This document shows positions 1 through 9,144 of a stretch of 64,000 bases of DNA, piece by piece. Positions within the stretch are counted from its first letter, which is position 1; every line of letters starts with the position of its first letter. The notes under the pieces are model-generated. The model did not search any database. It had not been told where the DNA came from and saw only the letters and a program-made list of their open reading frames with translations. The stretch covers positions 3,490,501 through 3,554,500 of the forward strand of contig NC_019676.1 in assembly GCF_000316625.1 (NCBI RefSeq). Direction: 5' to 3'. The translations under genes were made by a program, and so were the position numbers. The DNA is from Nostoc sp. PCC 7107 (lineage in GTDB: Bacteria > Cyanobacteriota > Cyanobacteriia > Cyanobacteriales > Nostocaceae).

Positions 1-386
1 ATCACAAGATAAATATTTAGCAAAAAATATTACTAAATTTAATATATTCAGCAGTATTAATGCGGTACAACTTTTGAGAGTTTTTATCTTAATTCCAGAG
101 AAATTACGGTTTATGTATAGTTACCGACAAGCTATCCTAGGCCAAAGTCTAGTAGTTTAGGTCTACGTCCAAGCCCCAAATTTTCTCTAAGCATCACCTT
201 AATATATTTTAGAGATTTTTCTATACCCCTGTATAAATTAGTTTAATATACCAGTTAATTATTCATCTGCAAGAGAAAGGGGCTATAACAGGTGAGAGAA
301 AGTCTTGATAAAAGATTGGTCACTAACTAGAGTGCCACAACATAACTAAATGAAGATAATATGCCAAGAAATTGGGTGCATACGAT
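1..386. other. Intergenic region, left edge
   Basis: AT-rich sequence upstream of the kinase gene. I see no open frame, tRNA or clear terminator. A TATA-rich stretch near 230-262 could hold the promoter of the downstream gene, but no convincing -35/-10 pair can be read. Confidence 0.5.
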
Positions 387-2441
387 ATGAGGTCATTATC
401 CAAAAGCGTGCCAGGAATGAAAAAACGTTTATCATTGCCGTCACAGAGTCCAGATGACCTAGAACGACTACAATCATACCCACTCAAGCTGATGCAGCAT
501 CAGAACGAACCAACTCTTCAGTTGGTAAAAAAAATTAATCACATCATCGCCAATAACTCAGCAACGACATTGATGCTGCAAGAGATTGCTCGATTGCTAG
601 GAAATGCCTTTAAAGTGGATTGCTGTTGTTTAGTGACAGTATCTGCTAGTGCAGCATCTAGTGAATCAATCGCTGTCCATTGGTGTTCTGATGAGTATTT
701 GGCAATACCACACCCAAGTCAGTTGTTCTCTACAGACCATTTGTTGATGGACTCGCCTGTAGTTCAATGCGCGGCGGAACCATTCACTATTGAGGATATT
801 TCTACTATCCAAGATAGTTTGGTAGTAGGAGGACAACATCTGGTATTACCAATCAGATCTGTTTTGGCTATTCCTACTAGGTTTGCTGGGCAAAATAATG
901 GTGTGATTAGCCTGATAAAATTTCAACCGTACAATTGGAGTGAGTCAGAAAAACAACTGTTAAATTTTGTTGAGTCATCTTGTGCGATCGCTTTTTCTCA
1001 ATTTGCCCAAGTTAAGTTAATTACCTCGCAAGAACAGCATCTGCAAAAAAGCGAAGAACACCAAAGCTTGATCAAGCAATTAACTATATTAAGCAAGAGT
1101 AATTTGGAGCTAAATCAAATGCTTCAGTTAGCTATTTCTTCTACTGCCGAATCTTTACAGGCAGACCGAGGCTTACTCATCTTGCTCAAATATACAGATC
1201 CTTTATTTAGAACTCAACCAAAAAAACAAATTCCCAAAGCAAAGGCCACCGTAGTTGCTGAGTGGAACCGAAATACATCAAGTTATGCGGCTACCAAGCC
1301 AGATGTTGAGCCGCAATCATTTTTGATTTCTGAGTGTGGTTTGTGCCAACGTGTATTTTCAGATTCAGGAAAAGCCGTAATTATCGATGATTACACAGAC
1401 CTCCAAGACACTTTGACTGCTGTTTCATTGTTTACACTGGATGTCTTGCCTGCGGTACTTTTAGTACCATTAGAAAATCAAGGCAAAGTTTTAGGATTTA
1501 TTGTTCTCCAGCAAGCAACAGCCCGTAGTTGGCAAGCATCAGAATTAAATCTGGTGGAAATGGTCTGCGCTCAAATGAGCAATGCCATTATTCAATCACA
1601 AACATTGCGCCAGGTACAGACTTTGGTAGATGAGCGAACAGCAAAACTCCAAAGCAGTCTGGAATTGCAAGCGAAACTGCATGAAAAAACACGACAATAT
1701 GTTGAGCAACTGCGAGAACTCAATCATCTCAAAGATGAATTTTTAAGTAATATGAGCGATCGCCTACGGTATCCACTGACAAATATGCAAATGTCTATCA
1801 AGAATTTGCGTTTGCCGGGAATTCAACCAGAGCGTCAAGCAAGATACATGGATATCTTAGAGCAAGAATGCACGAAAGAGATTAACTTGATTAATGATTT
1901 GCTGACACTCCAGAAATTAGAGTCTAAGCAAGAACGTCCGCAATTTGAAACTATAGATTTAAATACGAGAATTCAGGGATTAGCAGCCAATCTGAACTCA
2001 AAACTGGCAGCTAAAACCTTAAGTATAAATCTGGACTTACCCCAAGATTCGTTAAAAATACAGACTGAATTAGAAAGTTTTAACCGTATCCTGCAAGAAT
2101 TATTAACGAATGCGTGTACATACTCAGAACCGGAAACTGTAATTCATGTGCAAGCCTTTCACCAAGTTGAGCAATTGGTAGATCAAGTTATTATTAAAGT
2201 GACTAATACAGGACGGGGAATTTCTGGAGAAGAAGCCACCTATATATTTGATCGGTTTCGGCGTGGTAAAGGTGGAAGATGGACTCCAGGAACAGGTTTG
2301 GGGCTGGCTTTAGCCAAGTCTTTAGTACAGCATTTGAATGGTGCGATCGCAGTTGAAAGTACTCCCATTCCAGATTCTGAACAGAGCCAAGTTTCTTTTA
2401 CTCTTACCTTGCCTCAATTTTCAGACGAAAGCGAACTATAA
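387..2441 (+). CDS. GAF-domain histidine-kinase-like protein with degenerate H-box
   Basis: Probable cytoplasmic signalling protein. Two GAF-type sensor modules (about residues 55-205 and 235-405) precede a coiled coil and a C-terminal kinase module. ATP-binding landmarks are present: an N-box-like ELLTNA, then NTGRGI, the F-box-like FDRFRRG and GTGLGLALAKS. The dimerisation helix reads FLSNMSDRLRYPL where sensor kinases normally have SHELRTPL, so the phospho-acceptor His is Asp (about residue 458). Autophosphorylation at the usual site is therefore not expected; it may be a pseudokinase or work through a partner. There are no membrane segments. I chose the ATG at 387; a TTG at 372 in the same frame would add five residues. 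The SRPBCC gene starts 8 bp after the stop, suggesting co-transcription. The sensed ligand is unknown. Confidence 0.85.
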   Translation: MRSLSKSVPGMKKRLSLPSQSPDDLERLQSYPLKLMQHQNEPTLQLVKKINHIIANNSATTLMLQEIARLLGNAFKVDCCCLVTVSASAASSESIAVHWCSDEYLAIPHPSQLFSTDHLLMDSPVVQCAAEPFTIEDISTIQDSLVVGGQHLVLPIRSVLAIPTRFAGQNNGVISLIKFQPYNWSESEKQLLNFVESSCAIAFSQFAQVKLITSQEQHLQKSEEHQSLIKQLTILSKSNLELNQMLQLAISSTAESLQADRGLLILLKYTDPLFRTQPKKQIPKAKATVVAEWNRNTSSYAATKPDVEPQSFLISECGLCQRVFSDSGKAVIIDDYTDLQDTLTAVSLFTLDVLPAVLLVPLENQGKVLGFIVLQQATARSWQASELNLVEMVCAQMSNAIIQSQTLRQVQTLVDERTAKLQSSLELQAKLHEKTRQYVEQLRELNHLKDEFLSNMSDRLRYPLTNMQMSIKNLRLPGIQPERQARYMDILEQECTKEINLINDLLTLQKLESKQERPQFETIDLNTRIQGLAANLNSKLAAKTLSINLDLPQDSLKIQTELESFNRILQELLTNACTYSEPETVIHVQAFHQVEQLVDQVIIKVTNTGRGISGEEATYIFDRFRRGKGGRWTPGTGLGLALAKSLVQHLNGAIAVESTPIPDSEQSQVSFTLTLPQFSDESEL

Positions 2442-2449
2442 TTCCGACC

Positions 2450-3037
2450 GTGACTGAACAAAACAATTCCACAGCCAACCTTGATTTCAACACCGCTATT
2501 GATGACACTAGCCTAGAGGACAACTTAGCTGTTGATTCAGCTAATTTGCCTCCTGTAACAGTCCAAATTGAGAAAATAGCAGAGCGACAGCGGCAAATTT
2601 CCGCCAAAATTCACATTCCTCATTCCGTGGAACGTATATGGCAAGTACTGACTGATTATGAAGCCTTAGTTGACTTCATCCCCAATCTAGCTAAAAGTCG
2701 TTTAATGGAACATCCTAGCGGTGGTATTCGGCTTGAGCAAGTAGGCTCTCAGCGCTTATTGAATGTCAACTTTTGTGCGCGTGTAGTCTTAGATTTGGAA
2801 GAACATTTTCCCCAGCAAATTACTTTCTCTATGGTTGAAGGAGACTTCAAAGGCTTCTCTGGTAGTTGGAACCTAGAGCCTTGCTCTGTTGACGGAATTA
2901 CAGGAACCAATCTTTGCTACACCATCCAAGTTTGGCCAAAACTCACTATGCCAGTGACAATCATTGAACGCCGCTTGAGTAAGGATTTGCAGTTAAATCT
3001 TTTAGCAATCTACGAGCGCATAGCACAGATGGCATAG
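2450..3037 (+). CDS. SRPBCC / polyketide cyclase-dehydrase family protein
   Basis: A 195-residue protein starting at GTG. Residues 50-195 look like a START/SRPBCC helix-grip domain: SAKIHIPHSVERIWQVLTDY is the typical opening, with ADFIP-type and GSWNLEP-type segments following. Members bind hydrophobic ligands in a deep cavity or act as coenzyme Q-binding/cyclase-like proteins; the ligand here cannot be read. The first 45 residues are acidic and Asn-rich, probably disordered. Only 8 bp separate it from the upstream kinase-like gene, so the two are likely an operon, and the SRPBCC protein could supply or sense the ligand of that system (inference). It is followed by the two tRNA-Glu genes on the opposite strand. 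Confidence 0.8.
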   Translation: MTEQNNSTANLDFNTAIDDTSLEDNLAVDSANLPPVTVQIEKIAERQRQISAKIHIPHSVERIWQVLTDYEALVDFIPNLAKSRLMEHPSGGIRLEQVGSQRLLNVNFCARVVLDLEEHFPQQITFSMVEGDFKGFSGSWNLEPCSVDGITGTNLCYTIQVWPKLTMPVTIIERRLSKDLQLNLLAIYERIAQMA

Positions 3038-3117
3038 TGAGTTTAATTAACAATAAGTCAAGTTTTCTTAATTAGACATATTCAATTAGGAAAACCTGAC
3101 TTTTAAAACTTTTAAAG

Positions 3118-3190
3118 TACCCCCAGGGGAATTCGAATCCCCGTCGCCTCCGTGAAAGGGAGGTGTCCTAGGCCTCTAGACGATGGGGGC
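3118..3190 (-). tRNA. tRNA-Glu (UUC), copy 1
   Basis: Read on the minus strand, this 73-nt sequence folds as a cloverleaf. The acceptor GCCCCCA pairs with TGGGGGT (a G-U pair at the end), the discriminator is A, and CCA is not encoded. The anticodon loop CTTTCAC lies between CCTCC and GGAGG, giving anticodon TTC. The T arm has GGGGATTCGAATTCCCC. In cyanobacteria tRNA-Glu serves translation and is also the substrate of glutamyl-tRNA reductase for chlorophyll and haem precursors. An identical copy lies 48 bp away. Confidence 0.97.
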
Positions 3191-3238
3191 ATAAGACTTT
3201 TGACTGTAGGTTAGTTTGATGCTGCCTTGCTGGTAAAG

Positions 3239-3311
3239 TACCCCCAGGGGAATTCGAATCCCCGTCGCCTCCGTGAAAGGGAGGTGTCCTAGGCCTCTAG
3301 ACGATGGGGGC
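3239..3311 (-). tRNA. tRNA-Glu (UUC), copy 2
   Basis: Identical over all 73 nt to the copy at 3118-3190, with the same flanking TAAAG at the 3' side; the copies repeat with a 121-bp period. On the minus strand this copy is upstream, so one transcript could carry both. The cloverleaf, TTC anticodon and missing CCA are as for copy 1. The identity suggests recent duplication or gene conversion. Confidence 0.97.
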
Positions 3312-3719
3312 ATTGCAATCAAACCTTTTATAAGTTAACTAATTTTCCAAGTGATGTCAACAGCTTTTGCAAAAAAACAATTTTTATTGCAGATAAACTA
3401 AGATGCGAAAAGAACGGGCAAGGTGAGATGGGTTGAAGCTTTTACCTACAATTGTTGTATGCACAACAAACAGCCGATTAACGAGTTCCTGAATGGCATA
3501 AGCCCCAGATTGATCTGTGGAGTCAATCTGAAATCTAAAAATGTTTGGCGAACTACCACTTTTTTGAGAACTAAGGGACAATAGAGTATCGTACAAAACC
3601 CAGTATGAAAGAAAATCATATTTTAATCAGATACAAAGATTGTCATACTGTACTCTGGAGAAGTCTTTCTTACACTTCTTTACAAGAGATTTTGAAATCT
3701 ATCTCTCAAAATCTACAAC
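3312..3719. other. Intergenic region between tRNA-Glu and antiporter gene
   Basis: About 400 bp. It should hold the promoter of the tRNA-Glu pair (leftward) and of the antiporter (rightward). A 70-codon frame on the minus strand (3384-3596) opens only with TTG and shows no ribosome site or family resemblance, so I do not call it a gene. Confidence 0.5.
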
Positions 3720-5642
3720 ATGGAAGCATCTCTTGAAATCACCTTACAGATGGTGATCGCTGTTGTAGCAGGTATTAGCGCCCAAGTGATAGCTGCATAC
3801 TTGCGTGTACCCAGTATCGTTTTATTGCTCTTATTGGGCATTATCCTCGGCTCTGATGGTCTGGGATTATTGCACCCGCATTTGCTAGGTACAGGATTAG
3901 AAGTAATTGTTTCTCTAGCGACAGCTATCATCCTGTTTGAAGGTGGACTGAATTTAGATTTGCGAGAATTAGGCAAGGTTTCAGTTAGCCTGCAATTACT
4001 CGTTACCCTAGGAACGCTGATCACCCTATTGGGCGGTAGTATGGCGGCTCATTGGCTGGGTGAATTTCCTTGGAATATTGCTTTTCTTTACGCTTCGATA
4101 GTCGTGGTTACAGGGCCAACAGTGGTTGGGCCTCTGCTCAAACAAATTAATGTAGATCGACAGGTAGCCACACTCTTAGAAGGAGAAGGGGTTTTAATTG
4201 ACCCAGTGGGTGCTATTTTGGCCTTTGTGGTCTTGGATACGATTGTTAACGGTGATGCTGATCCAGTTAACGCCATTGTTGGTTTGCTGATGCGTTTGGG
4301 GGTGGGTGCAGCAATTGGTGCAGTTGGTGGCTACCTGATGAGTTGGGTTTTTAAGTATGCCAGTTTGCTGTCGTTTGAGTTGAAAAATCTTGTAGTTTTG
4401 GCAATACTTTGGGGTCTATTTTCTCTCGCCCAGACAATTCGCAGTGAGTCGGGTGTGATGACAACGGTAGTAGCAGGAGCCGTATTTGCCAATTCTTCTG
4501 TACCGGAAGAACGTCTTTTACGCAGCTTTAAAGGTCAGTTAACAATTCTCAGCGTTTCCGTTCTCTTCATTTTGTTAGCGGCTGATTTATCTATCGCCAG
4601 CGTATTTGCCTTGGGTTGGGGTAGTGTTTTAACTGTTTTAGTACTGATGTTTGTGGTGCGGCCGATTAATATCTTGGCCTGTACTTGGAACAGTAACCTC
4701 AACTGGCGACAAAAGTTATTTTTAAGCTGGGTGGCTCCGAGAGGAATTGTATCTGCTTCTGTGGCTTCATTATTCGCCATTTTACTAACGCAGCATGGGA
4801 TAAATGGTGGTGATGCCATTAAAGCTTTAGTATTTTTGACCATCATCATGACTGTGGTCTGCCAGGGGTTAACGGCTGGCGGCATTGCCCAGTTATTACA
4901 AATTACCTCCAAGGATGCAACTGGAGTGGTAATTGTCGGGTGTAATTCCTTGAGTTTATTAATTGCTCGCTTCTTTCAAGAACGCGGAGAGTCTGTAGTG
5001 ATGATTGATACAGATCCAGAAAGTTGTGAAAAAGCCGCAGAGCAAAATATTCGCGTGATTGCTAGTAGCGCTCTCGATACCGGAGTTTTGGAAGAAGCTG
5101 GACTAGCTTCTATGGGGACTTTTGTGGCGATGACAAGTAACGGGGAGGTAAATTTTGTCTTGGCGCAACGCGCTGCTGAGGAATTTAATCCGCCGCGTGT
5201 GTTAGCTGTTTTTCCCCGTGATCCCCAGGCGAGTAATGGCGGAAATCAAAAGACGGTAAATCAGGCTTTTATTAACGAATTAACAATTAAGACTTGGAAT
5301 GAGTACCTCAATGACGGACGCGTGAAGTTAGGGACAACGACGTTAGATACAGCAGATTTTGATAGTCAACAAGAGCGCATCCAAGAAAAAATTCGGACTG
5401 GGGTATTGCTACCGCTACTATTAGAACGAGAAGAACGTCTGCAAGTAATGTCAGCAAATCAAGAGTGGGAAATAGGCGATCGCATTATCTATTTATTACA
5501 CGACCCCAGACCAAATCTGTTAAAACGCTTATCTGGTGCTAGTCAATCTACGCCTTTGGCTGTAGAAAAGTTACCAGAAGTAGAAGAAGTTGCTGTACCA
5601 ACTTTGGCTCAACTCTCTACTAGTGATGTTTCTGGAAGTTGA
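3720..5642 (+). CDS. CPA1-type Na+(K+)/H+ antiporter with TrkA-N domain
   Basis: Inner-membrane cation/proton antiporter of 640 residues. Residues about 8-395 form a chain of roughly a dozen hydrophobic helices with CPA-type motifs (GPTVVGPLL; LLEGEGVLIDPVGA, whose Asp lies in the ion-binding region; WVAPRGIVSAS). Residues about 400-520 form a Rossmann-like RCK/TrkA-N domain, starting VVIVGCNSLSLLIARFF and ending its second strand in MIDTD, which suggests gating by NAD(H) or another nucleotide. The glycine motif is degenerate (GCNSLS). The C-terminal 100 residues are soluble. Likely role: pH and salt homeostasis. The last 34 bp overlap tail-to-tail with the convergent cytochrome b-like gene. 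Confidence 0.88.
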   Translation: MEASLEITLQMVIAVVAGISAQVIAAYLRVPSIVLLLLLGIILGSDGLGLLHPHLLGTGLEVIVSLATAIILFEGGLNLDLRELGKVSVSLQLLVTLGTLITLLGGSMAAHWLGEFPWNIAFLYASIVVVTGPTVVGPLLKQINVDRQVATLLEGEGVLIDPVGAILAFVVLDTIVNGDADPVNAIVGLLMRLGVGAAIGAVGGYLMSWVFKYASLLSFELKNLVVLAILWGLFSLAQTIRSESGVMTTVVAGAVFANSSVPEERLLRSFKGQLTILSVSVLFILLAADLSIASVFALGWGSVLTVLVLMFVVRPINILACTWNSNLNWRQKLFLSWVAPRGIVSASVASLFAILLTQHGINGGDAIKALVFLTIIMTVVCQGLTAGGIAQLLQITSKDATGVVIVGCNSLSLLIARFFQERGESVVMIDTDPESCEKAAEQNIRVIASSALDTGVLEEAGLASMGTFVAMTSNGEVNFVLAQRAAEEFNPPRVLAVFPRDPQASNGGNQKTVNQAFINELTIKTWNEYLNDGRVKLGTTTLDTADFDSQQERIQEKIRTGVLLPLLLEREERLQVMSANQEWEIGDRIIYLLHDPRPNLLKRLSGASQSTPLAVEKLPEVEEVAVPTLAQLSTSDVSGS

Positions 5643-6238
5643 TTTGATACTGGATAAAATTGCTGCTCTTGCCACAGTAAGGCCAATAAATGCACTACAG
5701 CCAGAATTAAGGTAGCTGCCGCAATAATATAACTGTGGATGGTGTAAAGATGTTCAACTGTGAGGGTGTTAATCGCTCCACCACCAGTCAGGATATTTCG
5801 CAGTTGTTCACCAATGAAGGGAATGGCTTCGATGGTTCCCAATTCAATGCTGAAACGCCAGTATCCTTCTTGTGTCCAGTCGAGGAGCATGGCTGTCCAA
5901 TCAAGAGCGATCGCGCTTAGAGTGAGTAATATACCACTAACCCAAGCTACAAGCCAACTCTGACTAAATTGCCGCCCTAAAAACATGACGACAATTTGCA
6001 CAAGGGCGATCGCAATTAAACCATTACCTGCTATCTCATGGGTGCGGTAAAACAACCACCCATAAGGTATTTGAGTATTAATCATTTTCAACGAATTATA
6101 AGCACCACCTGCTGTGGGTTCGTAGTAAAAAGACAGCAAAATGCCCGTGGTGGTATAAATCAAGCACAGGGTCAGAATTACGACTGATAATACCGTTGCG
6201 AGTCGCCGCAAAATTCTATCAAACTGGGTGCTTTGCAT
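5609..6238 (-). CDS. Cytochrome b6-like membrane protein lacking one haem ligand
   Basis: About 209 residues resembling the N-terminal (PetB/b6) half of cytochrome b, with four hydrophobic helices. In helix B the first haem His is present (YRTHE, residue 69 counted from the upstream GTG), but the residue 14 positions on, normally the second His, is Gln83. Helix D keeps both His, 15 apart (H170 and H185), the b6-type spacing. A low-potential-side haem site is therefore complete, while the other has Gln/His. This is a paralogue, not the PetB of the b6f complex: no petD follows. Start chosen at the ATG at 6238 because a GGAGGGG site (minus strand, 6244-6250) lies 5 nt upstream; a GTG at 6244 overlaps that site. 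Its 3' end overlaps the antiporter gene by 34 bp. Confidence 0.82.
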   Translation of the reverse strand: MQSTQFDRILRRLATVLSVVILTLCLIYTTTGILLSFYYEPTAGGAYNSLKMINTQIPYGWLFYRTHEIAGNGLIAIALVQIVVMFLGRQFSQSWLVAWVSGILLTLSAIALDWTAMLLDWTQEGYWRFSIELGTIEAIPFIGEQLRNILTGGGAINTLTVEHLYTIHSYIIAAATLILAVVHLLALLWQEQQFYPVSNQLPETSLVES

Positions 6239-6335
6239 ATTCACCCCTCCTGCTCTTTATTAAATATGTATTTTTAATACATTTTAACTAAGAAATATTT
6301 GTATTTGTTGCATTTATCAAAGATATATAAAATTC

Positions 6336-7031
6336 TTAAATTAAATATTTCACCCAAATTTTTAGCGGTTCTGGGGAACCATACCAAATTCCAGGACTTC
6401 TGGGCGAATGTCTGACACCTTCAATAATTAGATTCTCTGCTCCTTCGAGGTGAGCAGATGCAATAGGAGTAATGCCATCACCCCAGATGTTACCTTGACC
6501 ACAGGTTAATTGGTAACTGCTGTAGGCTAACCAGCTACCAGGCCGCCGTTCGCCAAAAATAGTTTTGCCTGCAACACACACATAACGGACATTCTTGTAA
6601 AATGCTCCGGGATAGTTATTGGCTACAAAGTCTAGATTCCATCGCGTCCAGCGTTCTTGACTGATATGAGGTGTGCCTAAAGTGATGAGAGTAGCAATTA
6701 AAGGATGAGCATTCCAAACAAATGATTTAGCTTGATTGCGGGGAGTGTAAGGTTTTTCTCCTAAATAAATCCGGGAAATCCAACCACCGGCTGAATGTCC
6801 AATTAGATTGATTTGTGTGGCTGAATATGCCTGTAATATTTGTTTAACAGTCAGGTCAAGCTTTTGCAAAATTGGTGTGACAGATCTACCACCAACAGTA
6901 GGAAGCCAATCACGCCGCCGCAGTGGTACTGTAACTGTAGGAAACCCCAACTGTTGCAGGGATTGTTCTAGGGTCTGGTAGGCGATCGCGCTTTCTAAAT
7001 ATCCCGGCACAATAACTGTAGGTAACGGCAT
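6336..7031 (-). CDS. Alpha/beta-hydrolase, lipase-like
   Basis: A 231-residue serine hydrolase. The nucleophile elbow is GHSAGG with Ser80. An N-terminal VPGYLES segment fits the oxyanion-hole region, and a late His (VRHSPRS) and an Asp/Glu (GDGITP or HLEGAE) can complete the triad. The layout resembles PGAP1-like or triacylglycerol lipase proteins of cyanobacteria. No signal peptide is evident, so it is probably cytoplasmic or membrane-peripheral. The substrate (membrane lipid or ester) is not readable. ATG start at 7031; about 97 bp separate its end from the start of the cytochrome b-like gene on the same strand. Confidence 0.82.
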   Translation of the reverse strand: MPLPTVIVPGYLESAIAYQTLEQSLQQLGFPTVTVPLRRRDWLPTVGGRSVTPILQKLDLTVKQILQAYSATQINLIGHSAGGWISRIYLGEKPYTPRNQAKSFVWNAHPLIATLITLGTPHISQERWTRWNLDFVANNYPGAFYKNVRYVCVAGKTIFGERRPGSWLAYSSYQLTCGQGNIWGDGITPIASAHLEGAENLIIEGVRHSPRSPGIWYGSPEPLKIWVKYLI

Positions 7032-7572
7032 TTTGCAATTAAAATGAAAATTTTATGGTCGGAAATGATGTCATTAAAATATCAGTAATTATGAAACCTT
7101 GTTTGTCGTCATTTATTAGAGAAAAAGCAAACTTAGCCACAATTAGCCACTAACTGATGTGATACCATGTCATCTATTGGCAAATTTTTGTAGACAACAA
7201 GCTAACCATCTACTACAAAATCTCAACTGACGGAAAAACAGTTATGGCGATAGTGGAGTCTATATGGATATATCTTTAGACCGATGCGTTTAGGCTTACT
7301 GCCCACTACTGTAATTGTCAGTTTAGAGTGCGTAAATATATACGCAACATCCAAATTAGTGAAGTGACAACTATTTAAAGTTCAGATTTGTAAGTGCAAC
7401 TAAAAAAGATAAAATTGCGTCATTAAAAAATTAAACTTGACCAAAAATCTACCTCTTGTCATTTTGAGTTATACCCAAGAAGTTACTCTTTTTAAAGGGC
7501 TGCATTTTGTACCACCAAGATAATATTGATTTGTTAATTAACTGCAACTGAGCCGAGTGAACGATAACAGCT
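7032..7572. other. Intergenic region between divergent lipase and TonB-like genes
   Basis: About 540 bp, AT-rich, between divergently transcribed genes, so it should carry promoters in both directions. I see no open frame, tRNA, strong hairpin or repeat tract in it. Confidence 0.5.
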
Positions 7573-8994
7573 ATGTCTTACGTCTCCCTGCTAAAAAATA
7601 TACCTGAAATTTTAAGCCAGCCTACTGGAATTGCCGCTATTGCCTCAATTGGCATTCATGGGGCTATTGCATTGATTGTGCCATTGATGCCAGTAGATCC
7701 AAATAAAGCTAAAGATACAGCATCTGCAAAGTCAGTTGGCATTTTGGAATTAAGCCAAGCTGATCAAAATCGTTTACCTCAAACTCCAGGTACAACTCAG
7801 TTTGGAGTGCAACCACAATTACCCAGATTTTCTCAGCAACAGCAACTAGCACTACAGCCACAAGTACCTCCATCTTTTAATGGCCAAACAACTGTACTGC
7901 CTCCGCTACCACCATCTAGTTATACACAGTCAGTACTGCCATCATTACCCACAACTTCTAATAACTACCGTATTTCCTCGTTGCCTACAAAGCAGCCTTT
8001 ACAAATTCCTAGACAAGATTTTAGATTTGACAATTCCGGTTTTAAGGCTGGGAACCAGAAATTTACCGCATCAATTCCTAATTTTGATGATAAGCCTGTA
8101 ATTCCGCAGCGATCGCAACCACTTCCAATCGAAAATCTACCAGATCTACCTCCAGCAACAATACCGCCGGAAATACTCAATAGCCCAATTCCCAATCCAG
8201 CCTCTAGCTCAAATACTACAACGGCAAATAACAGAATTACTCCCCAGCCTATACAGCCTGAGCGTGAGAATAATGTAGAAGTTACGCCAAACCGGACTTT
8301 AGCAACTGGTATTGCTCAAACGCCGAAGGCTGGAGATAATACAACTTCGTCAACAGCAAGTCTCCCTCCTTTAAAGCCAATAACAACGCCTAGTTTACCC
8401 ACAAAAGCTGCCAATCAGACACTAATAGCCCAAGCAGAATCTTACGCTGAATTGAGAAAAGCACTCCAGCAGCAATATCCTAATTCAGAAGAAAAAGGGG
8501 TAATTCGGGATACAGTTGCTGTGAGTAAAGCTGGTGTAGAGGGTACAGTTTTAGGCGTTTTAGTAGTAGATCCTGATGGCAAAGTATTGGATATCAAATT
8601 TCAAGACAAATTACTTTCTCCCGCACTGCAATTAAAAGCAAGGCAATATTTCAATGCTAAGTCTTTAAAGGGAGAAAAAACAATTAGTCGTTATCCATTT
8701 AGCCTACTTTTCCAAGACGGAAGCAAAACTGCTGAGGGTAGCTCACAGCCAATCCAGACACCAGTAGGTGCGACTCAACCTGCAACAGGTAGCCAGTCAA
8801 TAATTATTCCAGCAGGTAATAGTAATCAGCTAAAGCCTAATCCAGCGGTGACGGCTAAACCTGATAACATTGAGCCAACATCATCTACAACTAATAGCAA
8901 TCAGCGCTCTTCTTCTCAAGAACCTGATCGTCAACTAATTCAAAATTTACGCAATGTCAGGGAAAAAAGAGAAAATACTAACTCAGAAAAATAA
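7573..8994 (+). CDS. TonB-family-like periplasm-spanning protein, Pro/Gln/Ser-rich
   Basis: A 473-residue protein. A single membrane anchor at about residues 18-38 (GIAAIASIGIHGAIALIVPL) places the rest in the periplasm. Residues 55-280 are a low-complexity linker rich in Pro, Gln, Ser and Thr. Residues about 285-380 form a compact domain with VEGTVLGVLVVDPDGKVLDI, the pattern of TonB C-terminal domains (V-x-G-x-V, D-G-x-V). A second disordered tail ends in charged residues. It may couple inner-membrane energy to outer-membrane receptors, or act as an envelope spacer; no ExbB/ExbD or receptor gene adjoins, so the energy-transducer role is inference. Weak ribosome site before the ATG at 7573. 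Confidence 0.65.
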   Translation: MSYVSLLKNIPEILSQPTGIAAIASIGIHGAIALIVPLMPVDPNKAKDTASAKSVGILELSQADQNRLPQTPGTTQFGVQPQLPRFSQQQQLALQPQVPPSFNGQTTVLPPLPPSSYTQSVLPSLPTTSNNYRISSLPTKQPLQIPRQDFRFDNSGFKAGNQKFTASIPNFDDKPVIPQRSQPLPIENLPDLPPATIPPEILNSPIPNPASSSNTTTANNRITPQPIQPERENNVEVTPNRTLATGIAQTPKAGDNTTSSTASLPPLKPITTPSLPTKAANQTLIAQAESYAELRKALQQQYPNSEEKGVIRDTVAVSKAGVEGTVLGVLVVDPDGKVLDIKFQDKLLSPALQLKARQYFNAKSLKGEKTISRYPFSLLFQDGSKTAEGSSQPIQTPVGATQPATGSQSIIIPAGNSNQLKPNPAVTAKPDNIEPTSSTTNSNQRSSSQEPDRQLIQNLRNVREKRENTNSEK

Positions 8995-9144
8995 AGTAGC
9001 GATCGCTCTCATTTCACAGTAGGAAAATAGTATGAAGCAGGTGTTTTAATCCTACTCAAGACCAAAATAGCATGTGACAGGATTACGCACCTTGTATAGT
9101 CTAGTTTGTATTATCTGTTGATATCCTAAACTATGCTTCACTTG

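Noticed and set aside
3384-3596. 70-codon minus-strand frame between tRNA-Glu and the antiporter
   Set aside because: Only a TTG start, no ribosome site, no family resemblance; most likely chance.
5609-6238. PetB of the cytochrome b6f complex
   Set aside because: Missing haem ligand, different loops, and no petD next to it.
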